From positions 1 to 43,245 of IMG/VR virus record IMGVR_UViG_3300035670_000445: a stretch of 43,245 bases of DNA; one strand, 5' to 3'. Under the pieces are notes generated by a model, which worked only from the letters and a program-made list of their open reading frames with translations, was not told the origin of the DNA and ran no database searches. The translations under genes were made by a program, and so were the position numbers. Position 1 is the first letter of the stretch; each line of letters begins with the position of its first letter. The DNA comes from a virus. Below are positions 5,981-12,320 of the stretch, piece after piece.

Positions 5981-6553
5981 ATGACTAAGAAATACGAAAC
6001 GCTTGCCGATGCCATGTACCGCTGGTTGGAATACCAGGCGAAGACTTCGGCAATCCCAGAGGCTATGGCAAACTGGATGAGTGAATACGTTGATGCTCCT
6101 GAGTACAGGATCTTAGAGGCTATTCTGGAACCATCGAAGCATCAGATCAAAAACGGTCTGAAGTCTGTGGTGCTTGAAGAGGGCACCATCGTCAAGTTCT
6201 TCCCAGATCCTTTGGTAAGGACTATCAGGAACGTAGATAAGCGGGATGAATCTGAAGTGCTTCGGGCAATCCGTAAAATTACACTTGGCCGATTTGTACT
6301 CAGCCGAGGTGAGTTCATTGTGTGGCGAATGTTCTGGTCGCCGGTGCATAACAACACAATTGTGCTGGGAGCGTTTCAGCACATATCGAAGCACTTGCCG
6401 GAGTACCCGGTCAGTGAGGTGAACATCGACGTGGATGACATGAGTGAGGTAGTCTACGGGTTCTTAATGCTCGATGATATCAGCGATATGCTGATTCGTG
6501 GTGAGGTCTGCTATCTTGGCAAGGTCGATACTGAAACACGGACCCAGCAATAG
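5981..6553 (+). CDS. Hypothetical protein (190 aa)
   Basis: Second-longest left-arm gene, start MTKKYETLAD behind a full TTTTTTGGGAGTAACG leader. Mixed alpha/beta composition with an acidic C-terminal part (VNIDVDDMSEVV, LMLDDISDML). No motif recognised. The leader copy at 6554 starts immediately after its stop. Confidence 0.7.
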   Translation: MTKKYETLADAMYRWLEYQAKTSAIPEAMANWMSEYVDAPEYRILEAILEPSKHQIKNGLKSVVLEEGTIVKFFPDPLVRTIRNVDKRDESEVLRAIRKITLGRFVLSRGEFIVWRMFWSPVHNNTIVLGAFQHISKHLPEYPVSEVNIDVDDMSEVVYGFLMLDDISDMLIRGEVCYLGKVDTETRTQQ

Positions 6554-6582
6554 CCCCGTTTAGATTTTTCTGGGAGAAAATA

Positions 6583-6783
6583 ATGTCAAAGACAAAAAAG
6601 CGTAGTGTTGGACGACCCCGGACAATGCCGTCAGACGCCGTGTACTTCAGGTTCTGGCTGCCTGCAGAACTGGTGCAATGGTTGGATGACCAAGGGCCGT
6701 CGAGGCAGAGAACAATACAGTTGATCATCGAGGCTGCAGTCGAACGATTGCAGCGAAAGGCACCAAGGACTAGTACCCCTTGA
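6583..6783 (+). CDS. Probable ribbon-helix-helix DNA-binding protein (66 aa)
   Basis: Basic N-terminus with an AT-hook-like GRPR (residues about 10-13), then a beta strand VYFRFWLP and two helices (AELVQWLDDQ and RTIQLIIEAAVERLQ), the layout of a ribbon-helix-helix repressor. Such proteins bind operators as dimers and are common phage regulators. It could be the protein that binds one of the repeat families here; this is inference. The leader has the TTTCTGGGAG variant. Confidence 0.65.
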   Translation: MSKTKKRSVGRPRTMPSDAVYFRFWLPAELVQWLDDQGPSRQRTIQLIIEAAVERLQRKAPRTSTP

Positions 6784-6802
6784 ATGATTTTTTGGAGCAA
6801 CA

Positions 6803-7084
6803 ATGTCAGAAGCCGTCTTGATAGAGCATGAAGGACAGTTCGGAGTTTTCATTCCTCTAAACGGAAAGGTGAAGGTGTCGTTGAAGCTGCACCAGCCACA
6901 TAATCCTCATCAAGTCATACCCGATATGCGGTGTGATGCTTATGTTACTTCCCAAGTCATTTTAACTTCTGCCGCATATACAGAGGTTAAGGAACCAACC
7001 TCTGTACATGGGCAAACAAAATCAGTTTCAATGCCGAACTTAAGTCTTGTGTCTCACGGAAAATGGGAACTTGAGTGTTACTGA
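6803..7084 (+). CDS. Hypothetical protein (93 aa)
   Basis: Starts MSEAVLIEHE after TTTTTTGGAGCAACA. Beta-rich with several His-Pro pairs (HQPHNPHQV), possibly a small beta-barrel. The stop of the preceding gene (6781-6783) lies inside the leader copy. Unrecognised. Confidence 0.7.
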   Translation: MSEAVLIEHEGQFGVFIPLNGKVKVSLKLHQPHNPHQVIPDMRCDAYVTSQVILTSAAYTEVKEPTSVHGQTKSVSMPNLSLVSHGKWELECY

Positions 7085-7134
7085 CTCGTTGATCGTTGAC
7101 CAGTACCCCCTTGAATGATTTTTTGGAGATGACC

Positions 7135-7335
7135 ATGAACCGCATGCTTGCTCTTGTTGTCTGCTGTGTTGCTGCTGGTTGTGTGAAGACTGGTGTTCAC
7201 ACGCAGGAAGCGTATTTGTACCGCTGTGTACCGCCCAGACCTACAGGCCATTACGAAAGGAATCCCCGTGAAGGAATTATTAGTGATAGCCGTCGTGGTG
7301 GCCTTGTCAATCGTCATCGCAGAACCATTCACTGA
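7135..7335 (+). CDS. Probable small lipoprotein (66 aa)
   Basis: MNRMLALVVCCVAAGC is a short signal peptide ending in a lipobox-like AAGC, predicting lipid attachment at Cys16 after export. The rest is short, basic and rich in Arg and Pro. It overlaps a second membrane-type frame at 7268-7405. A lipoprotein overlapping a one-helix membrane protein recalls spanin pairs (Rz/Rz1), but the order and the small size are atypical, so a lysis role is only a possibility. Confidence 0.6.
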   Translation: MNRMLALVVCCVAAGCVKTGVHTQEAYLYRCVPPRPTGHYERNPREGIISDSRRGGLVNRHRRTIH

Positions 7336-7405
7336 GTACCGGAATGAGATGATCAGGCTGCAGCAAGAGATTGCAGCCAGTGTTGAGTGTTACCCCCTTG
7401 AATGA
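7268..7405 (+). CDS. Small single-pass membrane protein (45 aa), GTG start, overlapping
   Basis: Starts at GTG 7268 with AAAGGAA eight bases upstream and reads VKELLVIAVVVALSIVIAE, an N-terminal membrane span, followed by an acidic amphipathic helix (FTEYRNEMIRLQQEI). It overlaps the lipoprotein gene by 68 bases in another frame and ends inside the next leader copy. Holin-like or inner-membrane spanin-like by layout, though 45 residues is very short for either. Confidence 0.5.
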   Translation: MKELLVIAVVVALSIVIAEPFTEYRNEMIRLQQEIAASVECYPLE

Positions 7406-7428
7406 TTTTTTGCAGAAACAGAGGAACA

Positions 7429-7629
7429 ATGGATGAGTTTAGCTGGGCTGTGAAGCAAGCCCGGAAGTGGGCTAAAAAGCGTAAGGCACAAATCTGGAGA
7501 CTTGAAAGACTGCCTGACGGTTACTGGGAAGTGAGAACAATTGAGACAAGCACTGGGTTTGATGGCACAGTCTATGAAGTTTGGATGAGCCATTGTCTTG
7601 GTCCTGTAGAAATTGGTTTGAGGCATTAA
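7429..7629 (+). CDS. Hypothetical protein (66 aa), paralogue of the next gene
   Basis: Starts MDEFSWAVKQARKWAKK with AGAGGA upstream; the leader's own GGAG is mutated to GCAG here. It shares the pattern ME..W...A..WA....A then P.G.W.V....ET with the gene at 7653, so the two arose by duplication. Basic N-terminal helix and short beta hairpin (GYWEVRTIET). Function unknown. Confidence 0.65.
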   Translation: MDEFSWAVKQARKWAKKRKAQIWRLERLPDGYWEVRTIETSTGFDGTVYEVWMSHCLGPVEIGLRH

Positions 7630-7652
7630 ACAACCTGTTTGGAGAATGAATG

Positions 7653-7820
7653 ATGAATGAAATGGAGTGGTTACTTATGGCGGCTAAGTCTTGGGCAGCA
7701 AGGAACAATGCTGTTGTCACAAATCTGAAGAAGAAACCTAACGGGGATTGGGTGGTCACTGGGATAGTCGAGACAGAAGCTGTTCTTGGAAGCCCACCGG
7801 AACCTGATCCTGAAGAATGA
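7653..7820 (+). CDS. Hypothetical protein (55 aa), paralogue of the preceding gene
   Basis: MNEMEWLLMAAKSWAARN, then KKKPNGDWVVTGIVETE, aligns with the preceding gene along its length and ends in an acidic PEPDPEE tail. The likely ribosome site is TTTGGAG, a remnant of the leader (CCTGTTTGGAG). Several ATGs cluster at 7646-7655; 7653 is the one in frame. Last gene of the + arm, just before the terminator. Confidence 0.6.
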   Translation: MNEMEWLLMAAKSWAARNNAVVTNLKKKPNGDWVVTGIVETEAVLGSPPEPDPEE

Positions 7821-7841
7821 TCCTGTGTGCAAACAAAACAA

Positions 7842-7875
7842 CCCCTGCAAGGTGTAATGCCCTGCAGGGGTTTTT
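7842..7875. terminator. Bidirectional terminator between converging arms
   Basis: CCCCTGCA (7842-7849) pairs with TGCAGGGG (7863-7870), followed by TTTTT on the + strand; on the - strand the stem is followed by TTGTTTTGTTTG. It separates the rightward arm from the 35-kb leftward block. Confidence 0.8.
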
Positions 7876-7897
7876 CGTTGAATGTTTCTGGGGAATA
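7875..7897 (+). repeat. Dispersed repeat copy in the convergence zone
   Basis: CGTTGAATGTTTCTGGGGAATAG, with the octamer at 7885-7892, sits between the terminator and the stop of the MazG-like gene. No + strand gene follows, so it cannot act as a ribosome binding site here. Confidence 0.65.
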
Positions 7898-7899
7898 GA

Positions 7900-8310
7900 T
7901 CAGGCCAGCTTGCCGTGCTTGTGTGGTCGAGTGTGGTTGTATCCCATCTTTGCAATGATTGCTCCAGGTACGTCGTACCCGTACTCAGCACTCATCTGAA
8001 GTACCCGGATGATAGCATCAGCCAGTTCCTCTTCAGCGTTTGTGTAGCACTCCATGCCCGGCTTGTCGCACACGGGGTTGCCGGTCCTGTAGGCTTCGCA
8101 GGCTTCTCCCAGTTCGCTTGTAATGAGCATCAGGAGTTCATAGGGGTTTCGCTGAACCCCATCTACCAGCCAGCCCTTGCTCTTTGCCCAGCGGGCAATA
8201 CAGGACTGTAGACAGTACAACCCGTGAAGGATCTCGAAGGCTTCTCCGTCGTTAAACAGCGGGTTTCCCATAACCCCCGCTTCGGGTTTTTTGGCTTCAT
8301 TCTCGGACAT
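7900..8310 (-). CDS. MazG-like nucleotide pyrophosphohydrolase (136 aa)
   Basis: All-alpha NTP pyrophosphatase fold, which hydrolyses nucleoside triphosphates to monophosphates with Mg2+. The signature acidic motifs are present: SELGEACEAYR (Glu66, Glu69) and EEELADAIIRVL (Glu93-95, Asp98). Phage versions clean nucleotide pools or lower host alarmones. The start MSENEAKK at 8310 is chosen because GAAGGA lies just before it; an upstream in-frame ATG at 8325 would put that sequence inside the gene. It is the distal gene of the leftward transcript. Confidence 0.8.
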   Translation of the reverse strand: MSENEAKKPEAGVMGNPLFNDGEAFEILHGLYCLQSCIARWAKSKGWLVDGVQRNPYELLMLITSELGEACEAYRTGNPVCDKPGMECYTNAEEELADAIIRVLQMSAEYGYDVPGAIIAKMGYNHTRPHKHGKLA

Positions 8311-8512
8311 GTCGTTTCCTTCCATTCACCAGTGATGGATCGGGGCACTCGGACAACAGATCCAAGTGAGATGTTCCCCCGCTCCAGTATCTGCCTTGCA
8401 ATTCACACAGGTACTGATGGTCTCCGGCTTTGAAGTACAAGCCGTCGCTGTACCTGACTTTCACAGTATTGCCGTCTGCACGCTTGTACCAGTTGCCCTC
8501 TTTGATGGTCAT
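8297..8512 (-). CDS. Hypothetical protein (71 aa), paralogue of 8509-8730
   Basis: MTIKEGNWYKRADGNTVKV with GRYWSGGTSHLDL aligns with its upstream neighbour (HKWYQRRDGKIMK, GRYSYTQETMQLDL), showing a tandem duplication. Likely a small beta-barrel-type domain with conserved WY, DG, GRY and LDL positions. It overlaps the MazG-like start by 14 bases and is joined to the upstream gene by ATGA. Function unknown. Confidence 0.65.
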   Translation of the reverse strand: MTIKEGNWYKRADGNTVKVRYSDGLYFKAGDHQYLCELQGRYWSGGTSHLDLLSECPDPSLVNGRKRHVRE

Positions 8513-8730
8513 TGCTGTCCCTCCTTCTTAGGCTTAGGTGCTGGCACTTCTTTCATGAGATCAAGCTGCATTGTCTCTTGTGTGTAAGAGTACCTACCAT
8601 GCAGGGCTTGAGGATACATGTTGCCGCCGATCATGTAGTAAGTGTTGGCGTACACTTGTGTGCACTTCATGATCTTACCGTCACGTCGCTGGTACCACTT
8701 ATGCAGGGTCAGGTTTAATTGCTCAGTCAT
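8509..8730 (-). CDS. Hypothetical protein (73 aa), paralogue of 8297-8512
   Basis: Starts MTEQLNLTLHKWYQRRDG with AAAGGAGA six bases upstream; a longer in-frame version lacks a ribosome site and would overlap the HTH gene deeply. Lys/Pro-rich C-terminus (PAPKPKKEGQQ). It shares the WY.R.DG, GRY and LDL pattern with the downstream gene. Confidence 0.7.
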   Translation of the reverse strand: MTEQLNLTLHKWYQRRDGKIMKCTQVYANTYYMIGGNMYPQALHGRYSYTQETMQLDLMKEVPAPKPKKEGQQ

Positions 8731-8929
8731 CGCTGTCTCCTTTCGGTACCAGTTTCCATTCCATTCCCAGTGCTTCAGCAATCTTATCTGCTGTTTCAGC
8801 ACTACCAACATGTCTCTTCTTTATCAGGTACCAGATTGTTGTTTTGCTGATACCCGCTGACCTAGCAAGACCCCTTTGACTTTGTTCCATCAAAATCAGA
8901 GCTTCGCTTAGTTGGTGTGCGATACTCAT
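8723..8929 (-). CDS. Cro/C1-type helix-turn-helix protein (68 aa)
   Basis: Short DNA-binding protein: residues about 14-40 (QRGLARSAGISKTTIWYLIK) form a classic helix-turn-helix of the XRE/Cro family, followed by ADKIAEALGM. Likely a transcription regulator of the phage. No dimerisation or cleavage domain is present, so it is Cro-like in size. Its ends overlap both neighbours by a few bases, so it is co-expressed with late or replication genes rather than divergently from a promoter. Confidence 0.8.
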   Translation of the reverse strand: MSIAHQLSEALILMEQSQRGLARSAGISKTTIWYLIKKRHVGSAETADKIAEALGMEWKLVPKGDSDD

Positions 8930-9219
8930 TCCTCAGTGCTTTCATTCTCGGGTTCTGCCATATCATCCAGAGTCAGGTCAACGACTTCCACACACTGCAT
9001 TTGAGCCTGAATGGCATTTGATATTTCAGTGACGCTGTGTGCCAGTACAACAGATGTTTGTGGTCTATTTTGTGGCGTGTGCTCAATCTTGTAGTAGGCA
9101 GTGCACTGACTCCGGTTAAATGGATCTTCATAAAATCCTTGGATAATGGATAGATCCAAAAGTACAATTTTACCACCCACTCTACCGTCTACTTGTTTTA
9201 CTTTGATGAACACTGTCAT
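8926..9219 (-). CDS. Hypothetical protein (97 aa)
   Basis: Beta-rich N-terminal half (MTVFIKVKQVDGRVGGKIVLL) and acidic tail (DDMAEPENESTEE). The pattern of strands ending in a helix (AHSVTEISNAIQAQ) is seen in small phage proteins, but I cannot assign a family. It overlaps genes on both sides by four bases, so it is part of a tight operon. Confidence 0.65.
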   Translation of the reverse strand: MTVFIKVKQVDGRVGGKIVLLDLSIIQGFYEDPFNRSQCTAYYKIEHTPQNRPQTSVVLAHSVTEISNAIQAQMQCVEVVDLTLDDMAEPENESTEE

Positions 9220-9512
9220 CGTACAATTCTCCTGCCTTGAGACTCAGTTGCTGTCTTTGCTGCATGACAGGCTTTGCATAACGTCTGCATGTTGCTGTCA
9301 TTGTCTGGACCATTCTGATGCAGCGGAATGATATGATCCACTTCGAGGTTCGATTCAGGATAAGGCTGGCCGCACTTCTTGCAAGTGAAGTCGTCCCTAT
9401 TCAGCACCCACATTCTGTGCTTCTGCCTGGTCCTACGTTTCTGGTGAGGGAGCTTTGCCGGGGGGACGCGGCCTTTTTGGCCGGGGAGTTTGACGGTCTT
9501 CATTCTTGCCAT
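9216..9512 (-). CDS. HNH endonuclease (98 aa)
   Basis: A standard HNH nuclease module: CKKCGQ, then LEVDHIIPLHQNGPDNDSN and LCKACHAAK give the two CxxC zinc knuckles, the DH catalytic pair, Asn and the final His. Basic N-terminus (MARMKTVKLPGQKG). The start at 9512 follows AAGGTGG and overlaps the end of the helicase-like gene by 80 bases; that gene's C-terminus in the other frame is Pro/Arg/Lys low complexity. Could act in packaging or recombination, or be a homing nuclease. Confidence 0.8.
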   Translation of the reverse strand: MARMKTVKLPGQKGRVPPAKLPHQKRRTRQKHRMWVLNRDDFTCKKCGQPYPESNLEVDHIIPLHQNGPDNDSNMQTLCKACHAAKTATESQGRRIVR

Positions 9513-10785
9513 ATTGTTCCACCTTTCTGAAAGCGTCCTGAATCCAGTCATCACACTTGAGTGTTGGTATACTACGTCCTCGTTCTGGCCTGTTCTGCGT
9601 GTCATCAGCCACAAGGATCTTCAGGCTGAGCAGATCGTCAATACGCCTACCAATGGTCTCCAGTGGGATCTCAGTCAGTACTGCAATCGTTTGCCGGTTT
9701 AAAGGTTTCTGGGAAAGAGCAACAGCACGGATGACCCGGTGCTGGCGACTGTAGGAAGTGTCCAGAGCCACTTTAACGATGAGCCTGCGAATGGTAGGTG
9801 TAATGTGGTCTACGCCAAAGACGTAGCACAGGCAGTATGCCAGACGGCTTAACTGCTTCACTACACGGGTGGATGCTTCAGGCAGTGCGTCATACAACAG
9901 TTCATTGCTGCCGTATTCCCTGCTTCGAGGTGCTTGAGCACGACTGCAGGCAATCACGTCACCACAAGCCTGGATCAGTTGCTCATCCTCTTCAGTGTAT
10001 CGAGGACGAAGCAATTCACCATCACGAATGGTTGTGTGTAAGTGGCTCAGGAAGCCAGCAGTGTATGCACGTTGCTTAGGGAATGATCGGCTGTCTCCAG
10101 TGTCATTGCCCTCGTAGTTGGTCCTGTTGCTACGCTCGAAGATAGACTGGATGGCACGGACATTACGACTGCGTTCAACTTCCCTGCTGGTCTCCAGTCT
10201 GCAATGCAGGAAGCGTTCACCTAACGCTGACATGTTCAGCGAATAGATACGTTCTGTAATACCGATGACCATACCGAATGATATGTTGCTGAATGAGGCT
10301 GATACACCATTGCGGTACTCAGCATTCAATGAGCCGTCGAATATGTCACGCAGTTCGCCGTAGACGTTGGCAAGCTGTTGGGGAGTCGATTCGAGAAGCA
10401 GAGTGCCGTCTTTAATGACGACACACTTGCCCTGCAGCATAGGAATAAGGTGCTGACCCTGACGACTGCCAGATACCAGTCCTGTGAACTTACTGAGTGC
10501 CCGAGTGTGGATCTCATCCGAAGCCAGCAGTTCACAGATTGTAGACTTACCGCTTGATGAAGCACCAACAAGATACAACCACAATGGGTCTCCATCAAGT
10601 ACTACAGCAATGTGAGTGGCCATACACAAAGCCAGACAGTCCTGGAATGACTGAGTAATGGTCATGTCCTGACTGTATATTTCCATCAGCGTAGCGAATG
10701 ACTCGCAGTGCTGTGGTTGAATGCTGACCACTTCATCCATGCGAACTTCGGTAAGGTGTTGTTTGATAAGGTCGATGATGTTCAT
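9433..10785 (-). CDS. AAA+ ATPase, probable replicative helicase or helicase-like protein (450 aa)
   Basis: Walker A GASSSGKST at residues about 74-82, a Walker B-like CVVIKDGTLLL around 119-129, and a conserved ALGERF with an arginine-finger-type residue near 190. The C-terminal third (LNRQTIAVLTEIPLETIGRRIDDLL) is a winged helix. With the primase gene two genes upstream and no other helicase visible, it is the best candidate for the DNA-unwinding ATPase. The Walker B lacks the usual DE pair, so family assignment is uncertain. The C-terminus is a PKRPRPPGK tail overlapping the HNH gene. The start forms TAATG with the preceding gene. Confidence 0.75.
   Translation of the reverse strand: MNIIDLIKQHLTEVRMDEVVSIQPQHCESFATLMEIYSQDMTITQSFQDCLALCMATHIAVVLDGDPLWLYLVGASSSGKSTICELLASDEIHTRALSKFTGLVSGSRQGQHLIPMLQGKCVVIKDGTLLLESTPQQLANVYGELRDIFDGSLNAEYRNGVSASFSNISFGMVIGITERIYSLNMSALGERFLHCRLETSREVERSRNVRAIQSIFERSNRTNYEGNDTGDSRSFPKQRAYTAGFLSHLHTTIRDGELLRPRYTEEDEQLIQACGDVIACSRAQAPRSREYGSNELLYDALPEASTRVVKQLSRLAYCLCYVFGVDHITPTIRRLIVKVALDTSYSRQHRVIRAVALSQKPLNRQTIAVLTEIPLETIGRRIDDLLSLKILVADDTQNRPERGRSIPTLKCDDWIQDAFRKVEQYGKNEDRQTPRPKRPRPPGKAPSPET
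9706..9713 (+). repeat. Dispersed TTTCTGGG repeat
   Basis: GGTTTCTGGGAAAGAGC inside the helicase-like gene, where the opposite strand encodes SQK. It reads from the + strand, antisense to the gene. Confidence 0.7.
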
Positions 10786-11354
10786 TAAAGATTACCCCAT
10801 TGTTCAGCCATTGCCTCAGCAATGCCGGTGTAGGTTATGCTTCTCAGTTTGCCCCTATCTGGTGATGGGGGCATTTTCCAGATTCGTTGTTCTCTACCCT
10901 CAACAATGTTTGTTGGTGTAAGCAATGGCAGGTTCTTGAGCCACAAGCATGTTTTCTTTGTCTCACCGTGGCCAAACATCCATGGCTGGATTATCTGGTC
11001 AGGCTTCCTGTATACCCGGGACATGATGCAGACAGGATTCTCAACACATACCCGCTTGGCATTTGCATTGATGCAGTGCATGAAGAATTCGATGGCCGCT
11101 TGCTGCTCTACCTGTTTCTCTTTGAACCATCGAGCACCAGATACAGCAAGATGAGTGCATGGTGGATGAGCAATAACAAGATCCCATTTGTATCTCGGAT
11201 TTGTCAGCCACTTCAATGCGTCCCCTTGAAAGTGATGGCTTATGTACTTGGACGGTTCTGAGGGAAGTAAGTCGCATGAGTATGCGTCATGCCCACGTTT
11301 CCTGAAAGCATCACGAACAACACCACTGAATTCACACGCTACCAGAATACGCAT
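10785..11354 (-). CDS. Dcm-like DNA cytosine methyltransferase-type protein (189 aa)
   Basis: N-terminal MRILVACEFSG (SAM-binding start), HPPCTHLAVSG at residues 63-73 with the catalytic-type Pro-Pro-Cys, and CVENPV near 99-104 match the core of C5-cytosine methyltransferases. At 189 residues it is half the usual size, lacks an obvious target-recognition domain, and ends in MFGHGETKKTCLWL, a form common in short phage members. It may methylate phage DNA, or a nucleotide, or be a derived protein without that activity. The start overlaps the primase gene by 23 bases. Confidence 0.75.
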   Translation of the reverse strand: MRILVACEFSGVVRDAFRKRGHDAYSCDLLPSEPSKYISHHFQGDALKWLTNPRYKWDLVIAHPPCTHLAVSGARWFKEKQVEQQAAIEFFMHCINANAKRVCVENPVCIMSRVYRKPDQIIQPWMFGHGETKKTCLWLKNLPLLTPTNIVEGREQRIWKMPPSPDRGKLRSITYTGIAEAMAEQWGNL

Positions 11355-12111
11355 TGTTCAAGTCTCGCAGGTCAAAGCCAGACGGAATCTCAGTCATGCC
11401 GGGTACAGGTATTGTAGTCCAGTCGAGGTACTTGATCGACTTTACATTGATACCCGATGTTTTGATCCTGCGGGCTACAGACTGAATACCAGTCCTGCCT
11501 GCATCGTCATTGTCAAATAGCAGAATAATGTTCCTGTCACTCAACAGATGCAGGTATGAACCGCTGAAGCCTGCACCACAAGTACCAATGCTGTCCTGTG
11601 GTTCTTTCATCTTTGCCATAAGACCACGCAGGATCAGATAATCTGCATGTCCTTCAGCAATCCAGAGTTCCTCAGTCTTGCCAGTGTTGTGCTGCATACC
11701 GAGGATACTGCAATTGAATGGCTTAGGACTGGCATAGATGATGCCTGATGTTGTGTCGAACTTATGTAGAGCGGTGATATCACCTTTGGTATTGCGAACA
11801 GGGAACCAGAAGTTCCTGTTGTCGTACCTGATATCTTCTGACTTCAGCACTGATGGAACGACTCCCTTCTTTCTACTCACAAAGTCCCGGGCTTGTGCCA
11901 CGGTAATTTCTGGGAGAAGATTGAACCACTTACGCATGAAGGACAAGCCGTTGCCCTTCTCATGACACTTCCAACACTGGAATACGTTGCCCTCTTCCTT
12001 GCTGATGGACAGCTTGCTTTCAGCACCACACCACAAACAGTGAGTGATGTAATCGTTTGTTGTGCTGTGGGTGTAATCGACTTCGAGGTGTTCGAGTAGT
12101 GACGACTTCAT
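11332..12111 (-). CDS. DNA primase, zinc ribbon plus Toprim (259 aa)
   Basis: Zinc-binding motif with Cys25, Cys28, Cys46 and Cys49 (CLWC and CWKC) followed by a Toprim domain: WIAEGHADYL near residue 147 carries the conserved Glu, and ILLFDNDDAGRTG near 198 the DxD metal ligands. It synthesises primers for the phage polymerase. At 259 residues it has no helicase domain, so it must work with a separate unwinding ATPase, probably the product of 9433-10785. The TTTCTGGG repeat at 11907 lies inside this gene. Confidence 0.9.
   Translation of the reverse strand: MKSSLLEHLEVDYTHSTTNDYITHCLWCGAESKLSISKEEGNVFQCWKCHEKGNGLSFMRKWFNLLPEITVAQARDFVSRKKGVVPSVLKSEDIRYDNRNFWFPVRNTKGDITALHKFDTTSGIIYASPKPFNCSILGMQHNTGKTEELWIAEGHADYLILRGLMAKMKEPQDSIGTCGAGFSGSYLHLLSDRNIILLFDNDDAGRTGIQSVARRIKTSGINVKSIKYLDWTTIPVPGMTEIPSGFDLRDLNNAYSGSV
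11907..11914 (+). repeat. Dispersed TTTCTGGG repeat
   Basis: AATTTCTGGGAGAAGATTG inside the primase gene; the coding strand reads LLPEI here, a different reading frame from the copy at 9706. Confidence 0.7.
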
Positions 12112-12320
12112 GTGTCCACAATCTCCTTCAATGCTGCTTCAGCGTACAGACGTGCTCTTCGGGCAAGGTGTTCAGGATGCCATTCGAGGTCACTGCGTTG
12201 TGTCAGACCTGACAAGCACGCTGCATACAAACGGTAGAACAAATCGTCTGTATCGTGCATTACAGCTTTCTTCTCCAGAGCAGGTACTTGTGGTGGCATT
12301 TGTTTTTTCTGATTGCTCAT
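12108..12320 (-). CDS. Hypothetical protein (70 aa)
   Basis: Small mostly helical protein (residues 20-70) with a Lys/Pro-rich start, linked to both neighbours by four-base ATGA overlaps. No family recognised. Its place between methyltransferase and primase suggests a minor replication-module accessory. Confidence 0.65.
   Translation of the reverse strand: MSNQKKQMPPQVPALEKKAVMHDTDDLFYRLYAACLSGLTQRSDLEWHPEHLARRARLYAEAALKEIVDT

Larger units (their letters stand above)
3485..7416 (+). repeat. Family of conserved gene leaders (CCCCTTGAATGATTTTTTGGGAG type)
   Basis: Copies lie at 3485-3510, 3756-3780, 4066-4092, 4687-4712, 5008-5033, 5461-5486, 5534-5558, 5950-5975, 6554-6580, 6775-6798, 7105-7130 and 7392-7416. 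Most end in GGAG or GGGAG about 8-10 bases before a start codon, so they carry the Shine-Dalgarno sequence. The conserved C block, CCCC, could pair with GGG(A)G and mask it. Two copies (6775, 7392) also supply the TGA of the preceding gene. The copy at 7392 has lost the GGAG (it reads TTTTTTGCAG) yet keeps the rest, with a new ribosome site downstream. Confidence 0.85.
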
